From Rheinheimera mangrovi (GTDB lineage: Bacteria; Pseudomonadota; Gammaproteobacteria; Enterobacterales; Alteromonadaceae): a stretch of DNA of 64,000 nucleotides. Location of the stretch: positions 820,501 to 884,500 of the forward strand of contig NZ_CP034683.1 in the NCBI RefSeq assembly GCF_003990335.1, read 5' to 3'. Position 1 is the first letter of the stretch. Each line of letters opens with the position of its first letter. The notes below the pieces were generated by a model, which worked only from the letters and a program-made list of their open reading frames with translations, ran no database searches and was not told where the DNA came from. Positions 46,595 through 54,120 of this stretch are shown here, in pieces. The position numbers and the translations under genes are program-made.

Positions 46595-48748
46595 ATGTCG
46601 TTCAGGCCAGAGAAGCAATTAAAAGTTGAAGAGTGGTGGTATTTACCGCAGTTAGACAAGCTGGCAAAACTTAACAACCGGATGGAAGTAAGCCAACTGG
46701 CTGATCTCGATCATCTGTGCCAAAGCGTATTGAACTTTTTTTTACTGAACCCTGGTCGCTTAATCAGCAAAGAGGAATTGCTTAAAGAAGTCTGGCAAAT
46801 GACTTCTGTCACTGACGGCCGTGTGGCACGGGTTATCAGTGTTTTGCGTGATGTATTGGGCGATGATGTGAAGTCTCCCCGTTATATTGAAACCATACCC
46901 AAGCGAGGCTACCGTTTTATTGCCAAAGTGGTTGAGCAGGAACAACTGATAGCTCAGGCCTCGGATGATTATGAGGCGCCACAGAATGCTGCTGAACGTA
47001 AGATCAATCGTATTTGGTGGTTGAGCCTGAGCGCTGCGACTGTCATGCTGGCTATTTTAGCCAGTTGGATTTTCTGGCCAACAGACTCAGTGCCTGAAGA
47101 ACAAGCTCCTTTTGTTAACTGGATCCCTGTGTCTTCGTTGGATGGTTTTGAATATTATCCGGCTATTTCAAATGATAAGAAATTTTTGGTGTATAGCTAT
47201 CAAAAGAGTAAAAACCATTCCAATGTGTTGATGTTGCAGAATTTGCAGAACCATCAAACGTTACAACTGACTCAAAGCGATGCCGATGATTATGGAGCCA
47301 GTTTCAGACCTGATGGTAAAGCTGTCGCTTATCAGCGCCTTAAATACCGTGAATCCTGCGAAATCCGTTTATTAACTTTTGTTGGTGAACCAGGTTATTC
47401 AGCGACAGAAGATAAATTATTGACCTCCTGTGGTGCTGGCAGCACATCTACCCGTATCTCCTGGGCTCCAGATGGCAAGTCCTTATTATTCAGTAGTGAT
47501 GAAAATAGCAAACAACGTATGGCTATTTATTCGCTGGATATCGCTTCAGGGAATAAAACTCAATTGGTATTAGCCAGTAACTCAGGGATGGGGGACTTTA
47601 CCGCCCGTTACTCTCATAGCGGCGATCAGATTGCTTTTTTACGTGATGTTGCCAGCAACTCTGTACAAATATGGTTAATGGATTTAAATAGCAGAGAAAC
47701 ATCCCTATTGCTACATATTAAACATAGTTATCCGGGTGATATTGCCTGGAGTCATAATGACGAGCAGATTTATTATCCTGCCCGTCGATGGAATATTGAA
47801 AGTATTAACGTAAAGACAGCTAAACAAACAACGGTAGCCCTTACCAATAACCAAGCTTCGGAAATACTATTAGGCTCTTCAGGCGAGCTTTATGGGACAG
47901 TAGGTCGTTATGGCAATTATTATATTAAAAAGTTTAATAACCCTATTACCAACTCGCATCCGTCAGAAGAAATAGTTTTTAAATCCAACCGCAGTGAACG
48001 AACGGTGGAGGCTAATCCTACTGTAGATGGGCCTACCGCTGCCGTTTCTATGCGTACAGGATTGCCACAGATCTGGTTGTTTTATCCAGATGGCAAGCAG
48101 CAAATGATCAGTCATTTTGAAAGCACCGTGGTTATATCAGATATGGAATTCTCCGAAGATGGCAAACAGCTATTGGTGTTGATTGATCAGGAAGTCTGGT
48201 TATTTGATTTAGCTGGCAAGGCAAAAAGAATAAGTGCCAAAGGCGAGGTAGTGAAAAACCTGAGCTGGGGTCAACAGACCAACAGCATTTTTTATACGAT
48301 CAATAATAAAGGCAATTGGCAGGTGATGTCTTATCAGCTGGATTCTTCAACTCAGCCAGTGGTTTATCTGGATGGCGTCGATTTTTTTATCCAAAGCAAA
48401 AGCAGCAACCATCAATTAAAACGCAGCACCTTAACAGGTAAATACAGCATTTTAACTGACCAGGGTGAAGAGCTTTTAAGTGATGAAGTGCAGCGATTAA
48501 TATTTGCTGAGTCTTCTACTTTTTTGCTGCGGGAAAACGGTCTGTACTTTTCCGCTATCAATGAGCAGCAGCAAAGCCAGTTATTTTTTTACTCTTACCA
48601 TGATAAAGCTCTGACTCCATTTGCTTTAGTCTCTGATTTGTATTCATCCCGTTTCTCGTTAAGTCATGATGGGCAGTACATTTATATGGTGATAGGAGAA
48701 ACTCAGGATTTAGATATAGCTAAATTAGAGCTAAAAACCATAAATTAA
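46595..48748 (+). CDS. ToxR/CadC-like transmembrane regulator with periplasmic PD40 (TolB-like) propeller
   Basis: A 717-residue one-component regulator. An OmpR/PhoB-type winged helix (about 35-115; NPGRLISKEELLKEVW, DGRVARVISVLRDVLGDD, YIETIPKRGYRFIAKV) is cytoplasmic. One membrane segment (about 140-162) leads to a periplasmic beta-propeller with PD40-type strands: WAPDGKSLLFSSD, YSHSGDQIAFLRD, WSHNDEQIYY, FSEDGKQLLVLID and LSHDGQYIYMVIG. Such proteins bind DNA while anchored in the membrane and sense through the outer domain. 17 bp after mrcB. A secreted peptide gene and a second, diverged regulator of the same plan follow. Confidence 0.9.
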   Translation: MSFRPEKQLKVEEWWYLPQLDKLAKLNNRMEVSQLADLDHLCQSVLNFFLLNPGRLISKEELLKEVWQMTSVTDGRVARVISVLRDVLGDDVKSPRYIETIPKRGYRFIAKVVEQEQLIAQASDDYEAPQNAAERKINRIWWLSLSAATVMLAILASWIFWPTDSVPEEQAPFVNWIPVSSLDGFEYYPAISNDKKFLVYSYQKSKNHSNVLMLQNLQNHQTLQLTQSDADDYGASFRPDGKAVAYQRLKYRESCEIRLLTFVGEPGYSATEDKLLTSCGAGSTSTRISWAPDGKSLLFSSDENSKQRMAIYSLDIASGNKTQLVLASNSGMGDFTARYSHSGDQIAFLRDVASNSVQIWLMDLNSRETSLLLHIKHSYPGDIAWSHNDEQIYYPARRWNIESINVKTAKQTTVALTNNQASEILLGSSGELYGTVGRYGNYYIKKFNNPITNSHPSEEIVFKSNRSERTVEANPTVDGPTAAVSMRTGLPQIWLFYPDGKQQMISHFESTVVISDMEFSEDGKQLLVLIDQEVWLFDLAGKAKRISAKGEVVKNLSWGQQTNSIFYTINNKGNWQVMSYQLDSSTQPVVYLDGVDFFIQSKSSNHQLKRSTLTGKYSILTDQGEELLSDEVQRLIFAESSTFLLRENGLYFSAINEQQQSQLFFYSYHDKALTPFALVSDLYSSRFSLSHDGQYIYMVIGETQDLDIAKLELKTIN

Positions 48749-48788
48749 TCATTAATTTATAATAATTTCATCAGTTTATGTAATTCCG

Positions 48789-48823
48789 AGTATCCGATAC
48801 TGCAGTGGTCGAATTCAACCACT
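48789..48823 (+). promoter_or_regulatory. Two adjacent dyads upstream of the small secreted peptide
   Basis: AGTATC-C-GATACT (48789-48801) is a perfect 13-bp dyad. Two bases later AGTGGT-CGAATTCA-ACCACT (48804-48823) is an imperfect 20-bp palindrome (18 of 20 symmetric). Both lie 17-52 bp before the peptide start, where regulator sites or a leader hairpin would be placed. They could be sites of either neighbouring winged-helix protein; this is inference. Confidence 0.5.
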
Positions 48824-48840
48824 CTAATTGGAACTTAAAT

Positions 48841-49050
48841 ATGAAACTGATCAAATTTATCGCTGCTGCCGCTTTAGTTGCTTCAACTTCTTTAATTTCA
48901 GGTGGTAATGCCACTGCTGTAGGCCACACACAAGCTGTTGCAGGTGTATGCCCAAATTGGCCACATTGCCGTGGTGTAGATTTTGAAGATCAAACATTAG
49001 AGTCTACGACCCAAGTAGTAATTACACAGTCAGCTATTAAGGCTGTTTAA
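48841..49050 (+). CDS. Small secreted peptide precursor, unknown family
   Basis: A 69-residue protein. Residues 1-26 form a typical signal peptide (basic MKLIK, hydrophobic AAAALVASTSLI, cleavage near NATA). The mature part, about 43 residues, contains CPNWPHC, a Cys-x5-Cys loop that could form a disulfide in the periplasm, then an acidic stretch (DFEDQTLEST) and a beta-like tail. I know no family for it. It sits between two ToxR-like regulators with periplasmic sensor domains. The ATG at 48841 is used because the signal peptide begins there; an upstream in-frame ATG at 48805 falls inside the dyad region. A role as a sensed or regulated peptide is a hypothesis. Confidence 0.75.
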   Translation: MKLIKFIAAAALVASTSLISGGNATAVGHTQAVAGVCPNWPHCRGVDFEDQTLESTTQVVITQSAIKAV

Positions 49051-49086
49051 TACTCCTACTCTACTTTTCGCTTGAATTGGTTATAA

Positions 49087-49112
49087 TCCGCCTACTTGTT
49101 TATGTAGGCGGA
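49087..49112 (+). promoter_or_regulatory. Hairpin overlapping the ribosome-binding region of the second regulator
   Basis: TCCGCCTAC (49087-49095), loop TTGTTTAT, GTAGGCGGA (49104-49112), five bases before the ATG at 49118. The only Shine-Dalgarno-like bases (AGGCGGA) lie in the right arm, so pairing would hide them. A TATAAT (49082-49087) adjoins the left arm. It may be a translational switch, an operator at the start point, or a terminator for the peptide gene (no T-run). Confidence 0.5.
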
Positions 49113-49117
49113 CCCTT

Positions 49118-51214
49118 ATGCAACATACAGCAGACTACCTGACCTTTGGTCAATGGCGGTATCTGCGTACCATTGGACAATTACAGCCTCTGTCGGCGTC
49201 AGCTGATCCGGAGGTGCTGACATTGGAACCAAGGCTGCATAAGTTACTAAATTTTTTCCTTGACCATAAAGAATTGGTCGTCAGTCGCGAACAGATATTG
49301 TCCGGTGTCTGGGGGGAAGGTTTAGGTTCTGATGAATCCCTAACCCGCGCTATTGCGGCTCTCAGACGAGCTCTGCAAGACAGCAGAGTTGAACCAACCT
49401 ATATTGCTACCTTGTCGAAAAAAGGCTATTGCTGGCTTGCTCCTGTTGCAGAGGTGGATTTACCTCCTCCAGATGTGCAAACACAACAAGGAGCTGAAGC
49501 CCCTTTAGATTTACTCAGTACTCAACAAGCAATAGAAAGCTGGCACAGTGGTAAAAAGAGGAAACTAAAACGTATCCGGTATATCTGGTTCAGCACCTTA
49601 ATATTGTTACTTTTTAGCCTAAGTTTTGCTTTATTGGTCAGTAAAATGAACGAAAAAGCAAGTTTACCCCGCTACTTACAACTGACACCTGTCAGCGCTT
49701 TGGATGGCAAGGAACAAACACCTTTGTTGTCCAATGATCAATCTTTAGTCGTGTTTCAGCATCAGAGCCCCGATGAAGCCAACTGGCGTTGGGTGACACA
49801 ACAATTGCCGTCAATGCAGTTCCGTTATGATGAGGAACGTTATCAACATCTCTCCCAGCCTCAGTGGTTAAATAGCGAACAAATTATTTTCCGGTCGCAA
49901 CAACAGCAAGAATGCACATTTTGGCGTAAAACAGTGAAACAACATTTTACTGCTGCTATTCCATTGTTTTCCTGCCATCAGTTTATTGCTGCAGGACAAG
50001 CAATAACTGCAGATGGTTTGTATTGGCTGGATTTGGAGCCTGCGACTGGCCAAACTCAGCTCTGGCTTTGGCAGCAGGAAAATTCACAGCGTTTGTTGAT
50101 GCAGTTTCCTGCACGGTGGCGCGGCATCAGTCACTTTATTGTTAAAGACAAAAAAGCCTATGCACTGGCTCAAGTGGGATATAGCCATTCTTCCCTGATA
50201 GAGCTGGACCTGACAGACTTAGACTGGCGTGTGATTACCGACTTTGAGTTTTCTGCCAACCAGCTAGCCTGGTGGGGGGAGCATGATTTGCTGGTGAATA
50301 AATCTGGCAAACAACTCCAGGTATTGTCACTGCGAACTGGAAACAGCAGAGTTTTTGGCGAGATGACCTTTAATCTTGCTGATAGTTCGGTATGGCAACA
50401 ATCCTTATTAGCTGTTTATCCGGCCCAGGCTGTCACTGATTTAATGCAACTGCAGTGGCAGGAACAAAACAGCCAAATCGTTACTTTGCCTTTTGCCGAA
50501 AGTAACAGATCTGAATCTCTATTGCTGGTGCAGCAAGACCAGTCTTATTTCGTGTCCGACCGTTCGGGGTTGCCTCAGTTATGGCGCTCGCAAGGGCAGA
50601 ATACAGAACAGATCAGCCAGTTTAAAACACAATTAGCTATACAGCAGTTGTTATGGCTTGATGGCAAATTGTTAATTCTGATCGACAGACAACTGTTTGA
50701 GTTTTCGGAAAAGAGGGGAGAGTTACTACCTCTGACAGAAAAAATGGCAGGTAGTGAGCGTTTTGTGGTCTGTAATGAAGTTTTATACTGGACATCTTAT
50801 GACCAGAAAGATTGGACTTTAAACCAACTTGAACAAGGAAAAATCCGGCAACTGCTGAACGATGTTGTCAATGTACAGTGTGGACCAGAGCAAAGCCTGG
50901 CTATACAGCTGCAGGACACTCCCTATGTAAAACTGTGGCGACACGGACAAAGGATGACGACACTGCCAGTACAAATTAGCTGGCGTACAACAGCCGCTGC
51001 GGCATGGGCCAGCACAGATACTGGTTTGTACTGGTTATCTGAGGGGGGGACTGTATTAAATTATTACGACTGGAAACAACAGCAACAACAGCAACAATGG
51101 CCGTTGTCGCAAGCCGCTCAGGCGTTGATTTCAGGGAACGGAACTTTGTTTGTGCAACAATTCAGAGCTCAGGATACCGACATTATCTGGTTGCATCCTG
51201 AGCCTGCTGAGTAA
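49118..51214 (+). CDS. ToxR/CadC-like transmembrane regulator, paralogue of 46595-48748
   Basis: A 698-residue one-component regulator with the same plan as the protein at 46595: a winged helix (about 40-110; HKELVVSREQILSGVW, SLTRAIAALRRAL, YIATLSKKGYCWLAPV), one membrane segment (about 150-175) and a long periplasmic domain. The outer domain lacks clear PD40 repeats but has propeller-like strands (SDRSGLPQLWRSQGQ, a motif shared with TolB-type proteins) and a poly-Q patch near residue 650 (QQQQQQQQW). The winged helices align but are clearly diverged. The gene is 67 bp after the peptide gene and convergent with hemL, 3 bp away. Confidence 0.9.
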   Translation: MQHTADYLTFGQWRYLRTIGQLQPLSASADPEVLTLEPRLHKLLNFFLDHKELVVSREQILSGVWGEGLGSDESLTRAIAALRRALQDSRVEPTYIATLSKKGYCWLAPVAEVDLPPPDVQTQQGAEAPLDLLSTQQAIESWHSGKKRKLKRIRYIWFSTLILLLFSLSFALLVSKMNEKASLPRYLQLTPVSALDGKEQTPLLSNDQSLVVFQHQSPDEANWRWVTQQLPSMQFRYDEERYQHLSQPQWLNSEQIIFRSQQQQECTFWRKTVKQHFTAAIPLFSCHQFIAAGQAITADGLYWLDLEPATGQTQLWLWQQENSQRLLMQFPARWRGISHFIVKDKKAYALAQVGYSHSSLIELDLTDLDWRVITDFEFSANQLAWWGEHDLLVNKSGKQLQVLSLRTGNSRVFGEMTFNLADSSVWQQSLLAVYPAQAVTDLMQLQWQEQNSQIVTLPFAESNRSESLLLVQQDQSYFVSDRSGLPQLWRSQGQNTEQISQFKTQLAIQQLLWLDGKLLILIDRQLFEFSEKRGELLPLTEKMAGSERFVVCNEVLYWTSYDQKDWTLNQLEQGKIRQLLNDVVNVQCGPEQSLAIQLQDTPYVKLWRHGQRMTTLPVQISWRTTAAAAWASTDTGLYWLSEGGTVLNYYDWKQQQQQQQWPLSQAAQALISGNGTLFVQQFRAQDTDIIWLHPEPAE

Positions 51215-51217
51215 AAG

Positions 51218-52504
51218 TTAAGCTTTCAGTTGAATAAAGGCGTTTTTAGCCGCAGCTATGGTGTAAGCCAGATCGTCATCACTATGAGCTATAGACAAGA
51301 AGCCGGCTTCATAGGCTGAAGGCGCCAGATAAACCCCTTGCTCTAACATCAGATGGAAAAAGCGTTTAAAGGCTGCGATATCACATTGTGTCGCTTGCTG
51401 GTAGTTCGTGATCTGCGTTTCATTACTGAAAAACACACCAAACATACCTCCCACCTGAGTGGTTGCAAGTGGAATACCCACTTCTTTAGCCGCTGCCGCT
51501 AAACCTTCAATCAGCTGTGTAGTTTTGGCCGTTAATACATCATAAACACCAGGCTTACGGATTTCCGTTAAAGCCGCTAAACCTGCTGCCATAGCGATAG
51601 GGTTGCCTGACAGAGTACCAGCCTGATAAACACCACCTAAAGGTGCTATATGCTGCATAATATCGCGACGGCCACCAAAAGCGCCGACTGGCATACCACC
51701 ACCAATAATTTTTCCTAAAGTAGTCAGATCTGGTTTGATGTTGTAATAGGCCTGGGCGCCACCTAATGCGACACGGAAACCTGTCATTACTTCATCAAAA
51801 ATCAGCACTGCACCGTATTCGTCACAAAGTGCACGTAAACCTTCTAAAAAGCCTGGTGCTGGTGGAATGCAGTTCATATTGCCTGCTACCGGCTCGACGA
51901 TAATACAGGCCAGATCAGCACCTTGTTCGGCAAAAATCGCTTTGACCTGCTCCAGATTGTTAAACTCTGCAGTGAGCGTGTATTTAGCAAAATCAGCTGG
52001 TACACCAGGTGAGTTTGGTACACCTAAAGTTAAAGCACCTGAGCCTGCTTTGACCAGCAATGAGTCGGCGTGACCGTGGTAACAGCCTTCAAATTTTAGA
52101 ATGCTGTTACGACCGGTAAAACCACGGGCTAAACGAATAGCACTCATGGTTGCTTCTGTGCCTGAGCTGACCATACGCACCATTTCCATGCTTGGCACTA
52201 ATTCACAAATGGTTTCAGCCATGGTGATTTCAGCAGGGCAAGGTGCACCAAAACTTAAACCTTTTTCAGCGGCTTTAATTACAGCTTCCCGGATTGAAGG
52301 ATGGTTATGCCCCAACAGCATCGGGCCCCATGAACCTATATAGTCGATGTATTTTTTACCATCGACATCATATAAATAGGCCCCATTAGCGCTGTCGATA
52401 AACACCGGTGTGCCACCTACGCTTTTAAAAGCGCGGACTGGAGAATTAACGCCACCAGGAATAGTTTTTTGTGCTTGCTGAAATAACTGTGCTGACTTGG
52501 ACAT
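51218..52504 (-). CDS. hemL: Glutamate-1-semialdehyde 2,1-aminomutase
   Basis: A 428-residue PLP enzyme that forms 5-aminolevulinate, the first committed tetrapyrrole precursor. It shows [18 protein letters not shown], the DEVMTGFRV aspartate that binds the pyridine ring, and the PLP lysine in [19 protein letters not shown]. coli HemL has 426 residues. It is the last gene of a leftward row with pyrB, hemJ and the ClC gene; hemJ, also a heme-pathway gene, is two genes upstream. Confidence 0.97.
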   Translation of the reverse strand: MSKSAQLFQQAQKTIPGGVNSPVRAFKSVGGTPVFIDSANGAYLYDVDGKKYIDYIGSWGPMLLGHNHPSIREAVIKAAEKGLSFGAPCPAEITMAETICELVPSMEMVRMVSSGTEATMSAIRLARGFTGRNSILKFEGCYHGHADSLLVKAGSGALTLGVPNSPGVPADFAKYTLTAEFNNLEQVKAIFAEQGADLACIIVEPVAGNMNCIPPAPGFLEGLRALCDEYGAVLIFDEVMTGFRVALGGAQAYYNIKPDLTTLGKIIGGGMPVGAFGGRRDIMQHIAPLGGVYQAGTLSGNPIAMAAGLAALTEIRKPGVYDVLTAKTTQLIEGLAAAAKEVGIPLATTQVGGMFGVFFSNETQITNYQQATQCDIAAFKRFFHLMLEQGVYLAPSAYEAGFLSIAHSDDDLAYTIAAAKNAFIQLKA

Positions 52505-52539
52505 AGTGGATCCTTAAAACGAAACCTTTAAAAGACGGC

Positions 52540-52554
52540 CGGGCACAAAGCCCG
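52540..52554 (-). terminator. Hairpin between pyrB and hemL
   Basis: CGGGC (52540-52544), loop ACAAA, GCCCG (52550-52554); on the minus strand GTCTTTTAAAGG follows shortly after. It could be a modest terminator for pyrB. Confidence 0.4.
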
Positions 52555-52594
52555 ACTTAAAGATAAATGAAAAGTAGAGGTCTGTGCCTTTGGG

Positions 52595-53599
52595 TTACTT
52601 ATTACTGTACCAGGGCACTTCACGCTCGTATTTGCTGACAAGCTGATCCACACCTAAGGTTAAAGCAAACAAGGCCATACGCACTAAAACACCATTATCC
52701 GCCTGCCGGAAAATGGCCAGATTCGGGTTCAGGTTTAAGTCGTTATCCAGCTCATTGGCTTCGATACGGGAATCACGGGGCAGCGGATGCATAATGACTG
52801 TATTGGATTTACAGTGTTTGGTGTAAATATCCTGATTTAAGCGGAATTTACCGCGGTATTTATTGGCTTCTTCCTGGGAAGGAAAACGCTCTTCCTGAAT
52901 ACGGGTTTGATAGACGATATCCGCGTTTAAGTTGCCTGCCAGTTGATCCGTCACTGTCACTCTGTGACCTGCATTTTCAATCAGCGAGACGATGTCATCC
53001 GGCATCGCCAGTTCATTTGGTGCTATCAGAGTGAACTGAATGTTTTTATACAGAGCCAGTAATTTGGATAATGAATGCACGGTACGACCAAACTTTAAAT
53101 CACCAATCATGGCGATATGCATACCATCTATATGTTGCTGTGAAGCGGCCAGCTCTTTTTCTATGGTGAACAAATCCAGCAAAGCCTGAGTTGGGTGTTC
53201 GTTGGCACCATCACCGCCATTTAATACCGGCACGCGGCTGCCTTCAGCAAATTCAGCCACTGAACCAGCTTGTGGATGGCGCATAGCAATAACATCGCTG
53301 TAACTACTGATCACCCGGGCTGTATCAAATAAGGATTCACCTTTGGATAACGCAGAGGATTGCATGCCAGTGGTTTCACGAACTTCGCCACCTAACAGGT
53401 TAAAGGCACAACCAAAGCTGACACGGGTTCTGGTGCTGGGTTCAAAAAATAAATTACCTAAAATGGCACCTTCGAGCACAGTGGTGCGCTTCTGGCGCGT
53501 CGCATAAGGTTCCATACTGCGGGCAATATCAAAAACCTGCTGAATTTTGTCACGGTCAAACTGTTTGACGGAGAGGATGTGTTCGCCTTTAAAGCTCAT
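52595..53599 (-). CDS. pyrB: Aspartate carbamoyltransferase catalytic subunit PyrB
   Basis: A 334-residue enzyme of pyrimidine synthesis. The carbamoyl phosphate site STRTRVSF, the loop SKGESLFDT with the catalytic lysine, HPTQALLDLFTI and MHPLPRDSR are present. It is somewhat longer than E. coli PyrB (311). No pyrI regulatory subunit gene follows: the downstream neighbour is hemL. It may therefore be unregulated by PyrI or have a distant partner. A weak dyad lies just upstream (53630-53656). Confidence 0.95.
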   Translation of the reverse strand: MSFKGEHILSVKQFDRDKIQQVFDIARSMEPYATRQKRTTVLEGAILGNLFFEPSTRTRVSFGCAFNLLGGEVRETTGMQSSALSKGESLFDTARVISSYSDVIAMRHPQAGSVAEFAEGSRVPVLNGGDGANEHPTQALLDLFTIEKELAASQQHIDGMHIAMIGDLKFGRTVHSLSKLLALYKNIQFTLIAPNELAMPDDIVSLIENAGHRVTVTDQLAGNLNADIVYQTRIQEERFPSQEEANKYRGKFRLNQDIYTKHCKSNTVIMHPLPRDSRIEANELDNDLNLNPNLAIFRQADNGVLVRMALFALTLGVDQLVSKYEREVPWYSNK

Positions 53600-53629
53600 A
53601 CTGGGTGCTCATCTGCTAGAGGTTGCGGG

Positions 53630-53656
53630 GCGCCGAAACTGGCTGAAAGTCGGCGC
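53630..53656 (-). promoter_or_regulatory. Dyad in the pyrB leader
   Basis: GCGCCGA (53630-53636) pairs with TCGGCGC (53650-53656) across a 13-base loop, 31 bases before the pyrB ATG. No T-run follows, so it is not a plain terminator. It may be a leader structure or a 3' hairpin of hemJ. Confidence 0.35.
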
Positions 53657-53688
53657 ATAGCATAGCAAATAAGGTGCTTTAAATCAGC

Positions 53689-54120
53689 CTATACCGGCTT
53701 TAAAATCGCCAGAAAAATAATGGCAAAAAGTAACAGTACAGGGAATTCATTAAAGAAGCGGTAAAATTTGCTGCTTTTGCTGTTTTTCCCCTGTTTAAAG
53801 TCGTTCAGCAGCTTAAAACAGTAGCCGTGATAGACGTAAAGCAGAGTTACCAACAGCAGTTTGTAGTGCAGCCAGCTACTTACTGCAAACCAGGCTGCAC
53901 CATATAGATGAATCAACCAAAGGCCAAACACCAGCGTCAGTACTGCAAAAGGCGTGACGAAATACAATAAACGCCTTTCCATCACTTTAAACTGGGCATC
54001 TACGGCCGGATCTTTCGTGTCAGCGTGATAGACAAAGAGCCGTGGCAAGTAAAAAATGCCGGCAAACCAGGCCACCATAAAACTGACATGCAATGCTTTA
54101 ATAACCAGTAATGTATTCAT
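53689..54120 (-). CDS. hemJ: Protoporphyrinogen oxidase HemJ
   Basis: A 143-residue membrane protein with four segments (about 5-25, 53-72, 82-100 and 122-141). KALHVSFMVAWFAGIFYLPRLFVYH carries the conserved histidine that binds heme, and WLHYKLLLVTLLYVYHGYC, FYRFFNEFPVLLL complete the HemJ pattern. It oxidises protoporphyrinogen IX in the penultimate step of heme synthesis. Its start overlaps the ClC stop by one base (TGATG), and hemL is nearby. Confidence 0.92.
   Translation of the reverse strand: MNTLLVIKALHVSFMVAWFAGIFYLPRLFVYHADTKDPAVDAQFKVMERRLLYFVTPFAVLTLVFGLWLIHLYGAAWFAVSSWLHYKLLLVTLLYVYHGYCFKLLNDFKQGKNSKSSKFYRFFNEFPVLLLFAIIFLAILKPV

Noticed and set aside
48805..48840. In-frame ATG at 48805 as start of the secreted peptide
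   Set aside because: It would add 12 residues ahead of a textbook signal peptide and lies in the dyad region; ATG 48841 is better.
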